Shown here: piece by piece, positions 7,612 to 15,427 of the stretch
How the letters are laid out: every line of letters begins with the position of its first letter
Numbering within the stretch: the first letter of the stretch is position 1
IMG/VR virus record: IMGVR_UViG_3300046004_000751
Span: 1 to 31,271 of that record
DNA length: 31,271 nucleotides
Direction: 5' to 3' (one strand)
DNA from: a virus
The notes under the pieces: generated by a model
The model's input: only the letters and a program-made list of their open reading frames with translations
What the model was told of the DNA's origin: nothing
The model's database searches: none
Program-made: the position numbers and the translations under genes

Positions 7612-8253
7612 ATGTCTCCCGATGAATTTTACCCATACGTCAGGGTGGATGTACCGGATTGTCCTGACCCGTTAATCGTCGCAGCAGTGATTGCTACGTG
7701 CATCGAATTTTGCAGGGATACCTTGGCTTGGACGGAGTTTCAGGACTCCTTACCACTGGTCAATGGCGTGTCCGATTACGAGATAGATGCACCCGCGCAA
7801 TCACGGCTGATTCAGGTGATGGATGTGTGGATGGAAGGTACGCGATTGGTGCCGGTAACGATGAAGGACTTACCAAGGCTTATGCCTAACTGGTCGAGCG
7901 CTTCATCAAACCTGCCGGTGTACTTCACCTCTGCGGTGGAGCGTGGAATCATGCGCGTGTACCCCAAGCCGACGAGCGTGAACGGTAGCAAGTTGACGCT
8001 GCGTATTGCGCTTATCCCTATCAGCAAGGCGACTACCTTGCCCGATTTCTTGGGGCTGCACCACTCCGAAACCATTGCTAGCGGCGCGAAGGCAAGGCTT
8101 TTGATGATGCCGTCTGCTCCTTGGTTTAACCCCAATTTGGCCGAGCGCCACCGGCAACTTTTTGGCGATGGCGTGATTAGCGCCCGCATTTCAGAACTGC
8201 ACGACAGAACACCCAGCACGGTGAATGTGCAGTACCGCAAGTTTGGTTTTTAA
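7612..8253 (+). CDS. Head-tail adaptor-like protein 1
   Basis: This 213-aa protein is probably one ring of the neck that joins portal to tail. It begins with a helical segment (FYPYVRVDVPDCPDPLIV, then ATCIEFCRDTLAW) of the kind seen at the start of gp4/tail-tubular-A-like adaptors. A beta-rich middle follows with NGVSDYEIDAP, VMDVWMEGTRL and IMRVYPKPT, then helices around ETIASGAKARLLMMP. The order helix bundle, beta insertion, helix and its position two genes before the fibres support an adaptor. It appears to be a distant paralogue of the next gene. I cannot assign an exact family. Confidence 0.72.
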   Translation: MSPDEFYPYVRVDVPDCPDPLIVAAVIATCIEFCRDTLAWTEFQDSLPLVNGVSDYEIDAPAQSRLIQVMDVWMEGTRLVPVTMKDLPRLMPNWSSASSNLPVYFTSAVERGIMRVYPKPTSVNGSKLTLRIALIPISKATTLPDFLGLHHSETIASGAKARLLMMPSAPWFNPNLAERHRQLFGDGVISARISELHDRTPSTVNVQYRKFGF

Positions 8254-8269
8254 TTACTAGGAGATTGCT

Positions 8270-8965
8270 ATGACTATTACGGCTCAATCGGTTATTCGTC
8301 GCGTGGTGGATACGCTGCAAGATAAAACTTCGATCACTTGGCCTGTGGCTGAGTTGGTTCGCTATTTGAACGACGGCCAGCGCGAGATTGTGCTGTACCG
8401 CCCCGATTCGATGGTGACTAACGCCACCGTAGATTTAGACCCGCGCAACTCGAAGCAGGCGATACCCGCCAACGGCTCCAAGTTGATTGAGGTGATTCGC
8501 AATACCGACGGCACCAAGCGGGCGGTACGGCTGACGACCCGTAGTATTTTGGATTCGCAGTCTCCCGATTGGCACTCGCACCCCAATGCGACCAACGAGA
8601 TTCATCATTATATGTTTGATGCGCGTGACCCTAAGACGTTTTACGTCTACCCGCCAGCCGGTGATGCGTGCAGCGTAGAGTTGGTGTACTCCAGCCTGCC
8701 CGGCGATATAGCTGAGCCTGTAGAGGGTGCGCTCTATACCGCTGTCGCCGGCAATATTTCTGTGCCTGACATTTATGCCAATATTTTGCAGGACTACATT
8801 CTTTACCGTTCTTACACCAAGGACAGTGAGTATGCAGGGAACGGCGCACGCGCCCAAGCGCATTACGCTGCGTTTGCTGCGGCGCTGGGTATCGAGATTA
8901 AATCGACGATTGCAGTTTCCCCCACCACGGCGGCAGCTAGTAACGCCACCCAAGCCGCAAGCTAA
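8270..8965 (+). CDS. Head-tail adaptor protein 2 (DUF6682-like)
   Basis: The 231-aa protein opens with a helical repeat (AQSVIRRVVDTLQD, then WPVAELVRYLNDGQREIVLYRPD) typical of the phage adaptor family I know as DUF6682. It continues with NGSKLIEVIRNTDGTKRAVRL, PKTFYVYPPAGDACSVELVY and a C-terminal helix with ILQDYILYRSYTKDSEYAGN. Such proteins form a ring beneath the portal in short-tailed phages. The last 25 residues are Ala/Thr/Ser-rich and look flexible. AGGAG lies 7 nt before the ATG. The family call comes from remembered pattern rather than a search. Confidence 0.78.
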   Translation: MTITAQSVIRRVVDTLQDKTSITWPVAELVRYLNDGQREIVLYRPDSMVTNATVDLDPRNSKQAIPANGSKLIEVIRNTDGTKRAVRLTTRSILDSQSPDWHSHPNATNEIHHYMFDARDPKTFYVYPPAGDACSVELVYSSLPGDIAEPVEGALYTAVAGNISVPDIYANILQDYILYRSYTKDSEYAGNGARAQAHYAAFAAALGIEIKSTIAVSPTTAAASNATQAAS

Positions 8966-8977
8966 TAAGGGCTGGCC

Positions 8978-10009
8978 ATGACTATACGAACTTGCAATGT
9001 TTCTTTTAGAGTTACAAACAGCGAGGGCGACGGTGTAGCAGGCGCAACGGTTAGCGCAACGTTAAACCGGAGCGCCTTAGCCGATGGTGTGCTCATTGTT
9101 CCAAAGTTGACCGAGGGCGTTTCCGGTGCTGACGGGATTGTGGTGCTGGAGTTGTGGCCGAATTCGCTGGGTTCGGTCAAAACGAATTACCGCATAAAGA
9201 TTGATGTGCCGGGCGTGGGTGCTACCTACGCTAAAGCATACGTGCCCGATGTGAGTGCGATTGAGTTTTACGCGATTGGATCGGTGTACGGAACGCCTAC
9301 TGACGCTGGCAGCGCGGCATCTTTAATCGGCCCACAAGGCTTACAAGGGGTGGCGGGCGGCAAGGGTCTAAAAGGCGATGCGGGCATTCAAGGCATTCAA
9401 GGTATTCAAGGGCCGAAGGGCGACAGGGGTGGCGTCGGTCCACAAGGGCAGGTTGTTACCGTTTCTGGAACGGTAGTGACTGGGCCAAAGGGCGAGACAG
9501 GGATAAGAGGGCTTCAGGGCGAGCAAGGCATTCAAGGTCCGAAAGGGGATGCAGGCGCAGCAGGTGCAAATGGTGCAACCGGCGCGCAAGGACTCCAAGG
9601 CTTAAAAGGGGATGCAGGCGCAAGAGGCTATCAAGGTGAGCGCGGCGCTACCGGCCCTATTGGTTCGCAGGGACTTAGAGGCTACCAAGGTGAGCAAGGT
9701 ATGCAGGGTGCCAAAGGCGACCCCGGCTTAACCGGCGAAACCGGCTTAACCGGCTTTAAGGGTGATAGGGGTGACGATGGCCCACAAGGCCACCAAGGCG
9801 TAGAAGGTATGCGTGGAGCAACTGGCTCCATTGGCCTGCAAGGTGTCCAAGGCTTAACCGGCTTAACCGGAGCTACGGGCGCAAAGGGCGACATAGGCGT
9901 TCAGGGCTTGCCCGGCATTGATACCGAGCCGGCTCTGGCGGCTATGTACTCGAATCAAGGCACGATACTCACAAAAATTTCAGTAATGCTTAGGTCTATA
10001 TTAAGCTGA
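8978..10009 (+). CDS. Collagen-like tail fibre 1
   Basis: This 343-aa protein is probably a trimeric fibre. Residues 1-100 form a beta-sandwich-like domain (TCNVSFRVTNSEGDGVAGAT to LELWPNSLG) clearly homologous to the N-terminus of collagen-like fibre 2. From about residue 117 to 313 there are Gly-X-Y repeats, with GIQGIQGIQGPKGD and GLTGETGLTG types and one interruption around VVTVSGTVVT. The protein ends with a short helix (LAAMYSNQGTILTKIS) instead of a globular receptor-binding domain, so it may be a linker fibre or depend on the genes that follow. Collagen-like stalks are well known in phage fibres. Confidence 0.88.
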   Translation: MTIRTCNVSFRVTNSEGDGVAGATVSATLNRSALADGVLIVPKLTEGVSGADGIVVLELWPNSLGSVKTNYRIKIDVPGVGATYAKAYVPDVSAIEFYAIGSVYGTPTDAGSAASLIGPQGLQGVAGGKGLKGDAGIQGIQGIQGPKGDRGGVGPQGQVVTVSGTVVTGPKGETGIRGLQGEQGIQGPKGDAGAAGANGATGAQGLQGLKGDAGARGYQGERGATGPIGSQGLRGYQGEQGMQGAKGDPGLTGETGLTGFKGDRGDDGPQGHQGVEGMRGATGSIGLQGVQGLTGLTGATGAKGDIGVQGLPGIDTEPALAAMYSNQGTILTKISVMLRSILS

Positions 10010-10017
10010 GGTAACTA

Positions 10018-10200
10018 ATGAGTATCAAATTTGAAATGGAATGTATAGCCGATATACAGGAGGAACTCTTGCAAATAAAGCGAATCAAGCAAACATTCCA
10101 GCGCGTATTAGCTCGCAAGGGCGTAAGTACCCGGAATGTGCCATTTACAGAATATGCAGAGCTAATACGTGGACTGCGTTCGAGAATCAAAAGGAATTAA
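10018..10200 (+). CDS. Small fibre-cassette protein (60 aa)
   Basis: This short, basic protein starts 8 bp after fibre 1 with GAGG upstream. It consists of a helical N-terminus (CIADIQEELLQIKRIKQTF) followed by GVSTRNVPFTEYAELIRGL. The last part, Gly-Val...Val-x-Phe-x-x-Tyr-x-x-x-Ile/Leu-x-x-Leu, also occurs at the end of the 78-aa protein before fibre 2. I take it to be a small partner or chaperone of the fibre proteins, but this rests only on position and the shared motif. Confidence 0.68.
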   Translation: MSIKFEMECIADIQEELLQIKRIKQTFQRVLARKGVSTRNVPFTEYAELIRGLRSRIKRN

Positions 10201-10201
10201 A

Positions 10202-11482
10202 ATGACTACTGTTAAACACTTTACCAATGTAATGCAAGGCGCACCCCAACTAGCGAATAAGTGGGGATGCATGGTGGAGTTACTGGATGCTTGTTTAGTC
10301 AATGGCTTTAATCAAAAGCCGGTTGCATCCATAACCGTTCCATCGCTGGGGACCGCTATCGTGACCATAGCAGCCGGGCATTTATACAAAGTCGATCAGG
10401 TGCTACTTATTGAAGGCGCGAACGAAGCGGCCTTTAATGGCGAGGTGCGCGTGGTTAGCGTGACTAGCACTAAGTTTACTTGCACCATCAATGCCCAAGC
10501 TGCTGGCAATGCAAGCGGCACCATGACCGTGAAGGTCGCTCCGCTGGGGTTCGAGAAGGTTTTTAGCGGGACAAGTAAGGGTGTGTACCGCAGCAAAAAT
10601 GTATTGAGCAACCGGCCTTACTTGCGGGTAGATGACTGCCGCGCTGATGCCTACCATACCGGATGGGCTAAAAGAGCCAAGGTAGGCATGGCGCAAGGCA
10701 TGGTGGATATTGACACGGTAGATGGGGCGCAGGCTCCTTATGCGCCATCGAACCCCAATCAAAATTGGGAGACAACGGGTGAGGTGAATTCAGGGGCAGT
10801 GGTAGATGGTTGGTATAAGTGGTACTACACAAGACACACGGGCTATTCTCATTCGGAATCCACTGGCGCTCCTGAGTACAACCGTCCGTGGGTGCTGGTG
10901 GGTGATGACCGGGGGTTTTACCTGTTCAACGAACACGATAACACGCAAGGAAACTCGGGGCGCGGCGGCTATTGCTTCACAGATTTTGAAAGCTACCGGC
11001 AAGGCGATCCGTTCAATACGCTGCTAGCCGCAACCGACAGGTATTGCCGTGCTGATGCGACTATAAGCGGATATGGCAACGATCACGCCAACTGGTTTAA
11101 TCGTTCGATGGATATGACCGGAAAAATCCTGATGCGCGACCACACGCTGTTAGGCGGCAATCAGCGGGTCGGGCTAACCTCGCTCAACACCAACAACGGG
11201 CAAACCATCAGCGGCAGGGCTACGGGGATTCCGTTTCCTAACCCGGTTGATTACTCGCTGATTTTGCATCCTACATTTTTGATGCAGGAAAGCAGCAAGG
11301 GCTTGCGCGGCAAGCTGCCCGGCCTGATGTGGGTGCATAACGACCAGCCACTACAGGATTTAAACATCGTTGAGAACGTGGTCGGCTATGCAGGGCGTAA
11401 ATTCCTGCTTGTGCGAATGTGTTATGAAAATGAACAAAGCACATCCGTGATGGCGATGGATATTACCGGCCCGTGGTGGTGA
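10202..11482 (+). CDS. Tail protein with conserved 'DITGPWW' C-terminus
   Basis: I chose ATG 10202 (426 aa), which follows AAAGGAATTAA; the longer frame beginning at 10169 would overlap the upstream gene. The sequence is beta-rich. It has an N-terminal domain with VKHFTNVMQGAPQLANKWG, a small beta insertion (SLGTAIVTIAAGHLYKVDQV) and VFSGTSKGVYRSKN then RPYLRVDDC. The C-terminal half has TISGRATGIPFPNPVDYSLI, GKLPGLMWVHND and MAMDITGPWW. I recall this set of motifs from structural tail proteins of other phages, where the chain ends in DITGPW plus one residue, so the stop here is a natural end. No enzymatic motif is visible. Confidence 0.78.
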   Translation: MTTVKHFTNVMQGAPQLANKWGCMVELLDACLVNGFNQKPVASITVPSLGTAIVTIAAGHLYKVDQVLLIEGANEAAFNGEVRVVSVTSTKFTCTINAQAAGNASGTMTVKVAPLGFEKVFSGTSKGVYRSKNVLSNRPYLRVDDCRADAYHTGWAKRAKVGMAQGMVDIDTVDGAQAPYAPSNPNQNWETTGEVNSGAVVDGWYKWYYTRHTGYSHSESTGAPEYNRPWVLVGDDRGFYLFNEHDNTQGNSGRGGYCFTDFESYRQGDPFNTLLAATDRYCRADATISGYGNDHANWFNRSMDMTGKILMRDHTLLGGNQRVGLTSLNTNNGQTISGRATGIPFPNPVDYSLILHPTFLMQESSKGLRGKLPGLMWVHNDQPLQDLNIVENVVGYAGRKFLLVRMCYENEQSTSVMAMDITGPWW

Positions 11483-11483
11483 T

Positions 11484-12479
11484 ATGTGGTGGACTACTGT
11501 ACCAAACTTAACCCCCGTTGCGGCATGGGATGCGACGCGGGTTGCTGGCGCTCAGTTGCTGGATGGGGTGGGGGATAACCATATTACCGCTACCAGCGAA
11601 ATAGTGACTCATAAATACTGGCTTAGAGGCGTTTCAGGGGACAGCAACCCTATGGCGCTCACTACCCCGATACCGATACCGGCTAACGGGGTAGTGGCTG
11701 GATTTTTTACGCCCAGACGGTCAACCGTCCTGCTGGCCAGAGGGTCTAACGATACCGCAGCCTATGCCCTACACGTAACTCCTGTGGGAAATTGGCACGC
11801 ATCAAATCATGGTAGCGGTGGCCACTATGGCAGTAACGGGGGCATGGGGTCGTCTATGTTTGCGGCAATGGTTTGTGTTGCTGATTCGTATTCATACCTC
11901 TACGTTAACGGGACATTGGTAGGTCAGATAAGTAGTTGGTACACCATGAGCCAGATAGGGCAGATTGGGTATGCGGAGAATGGTAACGAGCACAACCTTG
12001 ACGCGGACGAACACTTCCACGCTCTCGGCGTTTGGACTGGATCAGCAACGCAAGCGGATGTTAAGGCGCTAGAGGCGGCGGCTAGGGCTGAGCTTAGAGG
12101 GGAAGATGCGACTTTCCGTAGCATTGCCACTGGCCTTGGGCGCATGACGTTTCCTATTCCGCAGCACTTGCTACTGAGTCCGATACCTCCGCGCTTCGTT
12201 GGCTCCACCCTGACGCGGCGCGACTACCTTTTCGGCGGCAACGGGCGCATTGAGGGGTCGATCAAGGTGAAGGGCGTGCCCGATAAGCCATTCCAGCGGC
12301 GGGTACAACTCTATGATGAAACCAGCAAGACTATGACCCGCGAGGTGTGGAGCGACCTGAACTCTGGCGCTTACCTTTTCGAGAACATCGACCCGAAGCT
12401 AACCTACTCGATTATCAGCTACGACTATCAAGGCGCGTATCGGGCGGTGATAGCCAGTGGCATAAAAGCAAACACGTAA
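11484..12479 (+). CDS. LamG-like tail protein with C-terminal beta domain
   Basis: The 331-aa protein starts 1 nt after the previous stop. Its first two thirds look like a concanavalin/LamG jelly roll: ANGVVAGFFTPRRSTVLLA, AYALHVTPVGNWHAS, SYSYLYVNGTLVGQISSW and DEHFHALGVWTGSATQADVK. Such domains often bind sugars. The last 90 residues form a second beta domain (GRIEGSIKVKGVPDKPFQRR, SDLNSGAYLFENIDPKLTYS, GAYRAVIASGI) of the type found at the ends of phage fibre and tail proteins. It probably works with the preceding gene product in surface recognition. The binding partner is unknown. Confidence 0.75.
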   Translation: MWWTTVPNLTPVAAWDATRVAGAQLLDGVGDNHITATSEIVTHKYWLRGVSGDSNPMALTTPIPIPANGVVAGFFTPRRSTVLLARGSNDTAAYALHVTPVGNWHASNHGSGGHYGSNGGMGSSMFAAMVCVADSYSYLYVNGTLVGQISSWYTMSQIGQIGYAENGNEHNLDADEHFHALGVWTGSATQADVKALEAAARAELRGEDATFRSIATGLGRMTFPIPQHLLLSPIPPRFVGSTLTRRDYLFGGNGRIEGSIKVKGVPDKPFQRRVQLYDETSKTMTREVWSDLNSGAYLFENIDPKLTYSIISYDYQGAYRAVIASGIKANT

Positions 12480-12492
12480 CTAACCGGAGAAC

Positions 12493-12768
12493 ATGATGCA
12501 AAAACAAATTTTCAAACCTTGGAGTAAGGGCTACTCTACCAGCATGACTAACGCAGATGCGGTAATGACCGCTGAGGGAATGCCTGTTTGCCGGATGGTT
12601 GAGCCGGTAGTGCCGGACGCTATCGATCTGATTCTGGCCGCACCAGCGATGCACAAGGCATTGGCTGATTTGGTGCAATGCTTGGCGATGGGCAATGACC
12701 CGGCAGAGAAGAACCCGGCTGGCGTTAGCTTGCTGATGTTAGCCCAGCAATCATTGCCGAAGGGTTAG
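12493..12768 (+). CDS. Small hypothetical protein (91 aa)
   Basis: This short protein lies within the fibre cassette and is preceded by CCGGAGAAC. It has a basic N-terminus with KPWSKGYSTSMTNADAVMTA, a Pro/Val stretch and a helical C-terminus (MHKALADLVQCLAMG). It has no signal or membrane segment and no family that I recognise. Two ATG codons stand together at 12493 and 12496, and either could be the start. Confidence 0.62.
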   Translation: MMQKQIFKPWSKGYSTSMTNADAVMTAEGMPVCRMVEPVVPDAIDLILAAPAMHKALADLVQCLAMGNDPAEKNPAGVSLLMLAQQSLPKG

Positions 12769-12770
12769 CT

Positions 12771-13007
12771 ATGGCGGTTGATCTAGTGTTTTTAACCAGC
12801 GCTACAGAGATTGACCCCCGCATGGTCTTTGGTCAGGTATGGTCTGACCCCGCACCGTTGATACGGCAAGCAGATGGGCTACTCGCACAGTTAATGGCTG
12901 TAAAGCTGGATATACGAAGTGCGGTTGAAAGCCTTGGTGCGAACCTAACAGGCGTGGCTTTTGGTGCATATGTTGATTATCTGGATAAGCTAACTCTGGA
13001 TTTATAG
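12771..13007 (+). CDS. Small fibre-cassette protein (78 aa), motif shared with the 60-aa protein
   Basis: The start is 2 bp after the previous stop. The protein has a helical middle (LLAQLMAVKLDIRSAVESL) and ends with ANLTGVAFGAYVDYLDKL. This end resembles the C-terminal motif of the 60-aa protein after fibre 1: Val-x-Phe-x-x-Tyr followed by Ile/Leu-x-x-Leu spacing. It lies directly upstream of collagen fibre 2, as the 60-aa protein lies directly downstream of fibre 1. Function unknown; an oligomerisation or fibre-attachment role is a guess. Confidence 0.65.
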   Translation: MAVDLVFLTSATEIDPRMVFGQVWSDPAPLIRQADGLLAQLMAVKLDIRSAVESLGANLTGVAFGAYVDYLDKLTLDL

Positions 13008-13018
13008 CTGCACTTGCC

Positions 13019-13049
13019 GGCTCTGGCCGTACATTGCGAAACCAGAGCC
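13019..13049 (+). other. Perfect 8-bp hairpin in the gap before fibre 2
   Basis: GGCTCTGG (13019-13026) pairs exactly with CCAGAGCC (13042-13049) around a 15-nt loop. The + strand continues AGCGTAAAAAAA, and no T-run follows on either strand, so it is not a standard intrinsic terminator. Confidence 0.5.
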
Positions 13050-13140
13050 AGCGTAAAAAAATAAATCAGAGCTTTTGCCTTCCCTTCTGGCGGTAATTAT
13101 TTGACCATTGGCGGTTGTTATCGCCCTAATGGAGTATGTA

Positions 13141-15309
13141 ATGCCGATTACTTGCGCTGTTTCATGTCAAGTCAATGACCAGAAGAATCTTCCCGTTAAA
13201 GGGGCGATGATTTCTGCGACCCTCAGTGCTGTAGATATATATCAGGGATATGTCGCGCCCGCTGATGTTGAGGTTGTTACAGATTCCGCAGGTCGGGCGG
13301 TGATGCACTTATGGCCTAACCAATTAGGTGCGGTGGCATCGTTTTACAAGATCAGGATTACTACCCCTTCTGGTAAGTCGGTTCGCACTACTGCGGTTGT
13401 GCCGAATGCGCCGACTGCACAACTTCACCTTATTTCTGAACTTCCCCCGTATGAGGGTAAAACAACGGGCTATGTGTTACTGGATACGGTAGCAACAGCG
13501 GCGGCAAAACTGGATGCCAGTATTACAGCCGCACAGGCTACCGTTATAGCTTTGACCTCTGCCGTTGATGCGGCGGGTATGCCACTTGACCCGCAATCCT
13601 TGGAACGTTTGTACGCAAACCTTCGTGGACCACAAGGCGATAAGGGCGCTACAGGTGCAAGAGGTGCAGCGGGTGAGCAAGGACCAAAAGGCGATACAGG
13701 CGCTAGTGGTAGTGGTAGTGGTGGTGGTGGTGGTAGTGGCACAGGCGCGCAAGGACTGCAAGGACTGCAAGGCATTAAAGGTGATAAAGGCGATACAGGT
13801 GTTCAAGGGCTGCAAGGCGATAAAGGCGACCAAGGCTTGCAAGGCTACCAAGGCGTTGAAGGGCAGGTAGGTCCACAGGGAGAGCGTGGATTTACAGGTT
13901 CGAGGGGGCTGCAAGGGGCTACAGGGCTTAACGGTTCCGCAGGGCTTCGCGGCGAACGTGGTTTATCTGGTGATGCAGGCGACACTGGCGAGCAAGGCAT
14001 TCAAGGGTTAACAGGATTGACGGGTGCAACCGGCGATACGGGTGCGCAGGGGCCAAGAGGATTACCGGGCGCTCAGGGCTTTACCGGCATTAAAGGTGAT
14101 GCAGGCGCAAGAGGTGCAACCGGCGAACAAGGCATACAAGGTGCTACGGGCGAAAAAGGTGATACCGGCACTATCGGTGATACCGGCATACGCGGCGTAA
14201 CAGGACTACAGGGTGCAACTGGTGGTGCTGGCGCTACTGGCGCGGCGGGGGCTAAGGGCGATTCTGGCGTTAAAGGTGATTCTGGCGCGACTGGAGCTAA
14301 GGGCGAAGTGGGCGCGACGGGCGCTGCTGGTGCGCAAGGGGTAAAGGGCGACACCGGAACCGCAGGCGCTGCTGGTGAAAAAGGCGATGCAGGCGCTACA
14401 GGAGCCAAAGGCGACACGGGCTTGCAGGGCGCTACGGGTGCTGCTGGGGCTAAGGGCGATCAGGGAATTCAGGGTGCTACGGGCGCTGCTGGTGCCAAAG
14501 GTGACGCTGGCGCTGCTGGTGCCGCTGGTGCTAAAGGTGATACCGGCGACAAGGGCGACACCGGCCAGCGAGGATTACAAGGCGAACCCGGAACAGGGGG
14601 CGGGGCGGTTGCACGTTTTAAACGTGTGGCATGGGCAAACCCAATGGGTAGCTCTACTACGTTGGCGCAAGCGGGGCTTATGCTTATTGCGACAGGAACC
14701 GCAGTCAGCACTACAGTTACGACGCTAAACGCCCATCAGATGATGCGGCGGCTTTACTACGCTGCGACAGTCGCCGCAGTTAACGCGGTAGCAGGTACGC
14801 GGGGTCTTTCGGGGCAATGGTTTCGTGGTGCGCAGGGCAGTAAATTTGGTGGGTTTAATTTCCTCTGCCGCTTCGGCCCATCCACGGGCGCGGCTGCGAA
14901 CGCTACCCGCCGTGGCTTTTGTGGCCTGCGCACGGCCAACCTGCCTTCAGACACTGACCCGTCCACCGTTCAGAACATTTTAGGCGTGGGCTGCGATGCA
15001 GCGGATACCACCTACCACATCATGCACAAGGATAACTTGGGCGCGGTCACGAAGGTGGATACCGGCATTAGCAAAAGTGCGGCAGATTTCACCGAAGTTT
15101 ATGAGCTGGAGATGAGCTGCATACCCGGTGGCGATGTGACATTCAAATTTACCAACCTCACTACCGACGAGGTGTTTACCCATACCGCATCTACCAATCT
15201 GCCAGCCGCCACGGCGCTGCTGAATCCGCAGTTGTGGTACTCGGTGGGCGGCACTTCTAGCGTTATTGGTGCGTCGCTGATGCACTTATCTATTGAAACT
15301 GATTATTGA
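13141..15309 (+). CDS. Collagen-like tail fibre 2 with globular C-terminal domain
   Basis: I chose ATG 13141 (722 aa). GGAG lies 6 nt upstream, and the protein then aligns from its first residue with fibre 1, whereas the upstream in-frame TTG and ATG would add unmatched residues. Residues 1-100 are the shared beta domain (ITCAVSCQVNDQKNLPVKGA, HLWPNQLGAVASFYKIRI). A helix (AAAKLDASITAAQATVIAL) leads into Gly-X-Y repeats from about 163 to 487, broken by a Ser/Gly hinge at 189-199. The last 235 residues form a globular domain (LYYAATVAAVNAVAGTRGL, GQWFRGAQGSKFGGFNFLCR) probably used for receptor binding or trimerisation. Confidence 0.9.
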   Translation: MPITCAVSCQVNDQKNLPVKGAMISATLSAVDIYQGYVAPADVEVVTDSAGRAVMHLWPNQLGAVASFYKIRITTPSGKSVRTTAVVPNAPTAQLHLISELPPYEGKTTGYVLLDTVATAAAKLDASITAAQATVIALTSAVDAAGMPLDPQSLERLYANLRGPQGDKGATGARGAAGEQGPKGDTGASGSGSGGGGGSGTGAQGLQGLQGIKGDKGDTGVQGLQGDKGDQGLQGYQGVEGQVGPQGERGFTGSRGLQGATGLNGSAGLRGERGLSGDAGDTGEQGIQGLTGLTGATGDTGAQGPRGLPGAQGFTGIKGDAGARGATGEQGIQGATGEKGDTGTIGDTGIRGVTGLQGATGGAGATGAAGAKGDSGVKGDSGATGAKGEVGATGAAGAQGVKGDTGTAGAAGEKGDAGATGAKGDTGLQGATGAAGAKGDQGIQGATGAAGAKGDAGAAGAAGAKGDTGDKGDTGQRGLQGEPGTGGGAVARFKRVAWANPMGSSTTLAQAGLMLIATGTAVSTTVTTLNAHQMMRRLYYAATVAAVNAVAGTRGLSGQWFRGAQGSKFGGFNFLCRFGPSTGAAANATRRGFCGLRTANLPSDTDPSTVQNILGVGCDAADTTYHIMHKDNLGAVTKVDTGISKSAADFTEVYELEMSCIPGGDVTFKFTNLTTDEVFTHTASTNLPAATALLNPQLWYSVGGTSSVIGASLMHLSIETDY
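13705..13739 (+). repeat. In-frame AGTGGT/GGT microsatellite in fibre 2
   Basis: Three AGTGGT units are followed by a run of GGT codons and another AGTGG unit. They encode a Ser/Gly hinge that breaks the Gly-X-Y register. Slippage would change hinge length in steps of one codon without a frameshift. Confidence 0.7.
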
Positions 15310-15310
15310 T

Positions 15311-15418
15311 ATGAAACAAGAACTTTACTACGCCAAAGCCGTGTTGTGTGGAATAGCCGCGCTTTGGATGATGCTTGGGGGCTTAGCCCTCGAAGTGTTT
15401 ATTCGGATTTTATTCTAG
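15311..15418 (+). CDS. 35-aa single-span membrane peptide
   Basis: The frame starts 1 nt after the fibre 2 stop and ends 9 bp before the next gene. It encodes a short polar, charged N-terminus (MKQELYYAK) and one hydrophobic span (AVLCGIAALWMMLGGLALEV) ending FIRILF. The ribosome site is poor, so coupling to the fibre gene is likely. Single-span peptides of this size at the head of a lysis cassette can be holins, pinholins or antiholins. This role is inferred from position and hydropathy only. Confidence 0.58.
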   Translation: MKQELYYAKAVLCGIAALWMMLGGLALEVFIRILF

Positions 15419-15427
15419 GGGTGCGCC

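Noticed and set aside
11470-11490. Possible split of one gene into the 426-aa and 331-aa tail proteins (GPWW stop, MWW start)
   Set aside because: The DITGPW ending looks like a natural C-terminus, and the second protein has its own start 1 nt later, so no frameshift is needed.
13101-13130. TTGACC as a -35 promoter box before fibre 2
   Set aside because: No -10-like hexamer lies 16-18 bp downstream, so a sigma-70 promoter cannot be supported.
14073-14417. Long minus-strand ORFs rich in Pro/Ala/Ser opposite the collagen repeats
   Set aside because: They are the mirror of Gly-X-Y codons (GGN read backwards gives NCC), with no ribosome site and no independent evidence.
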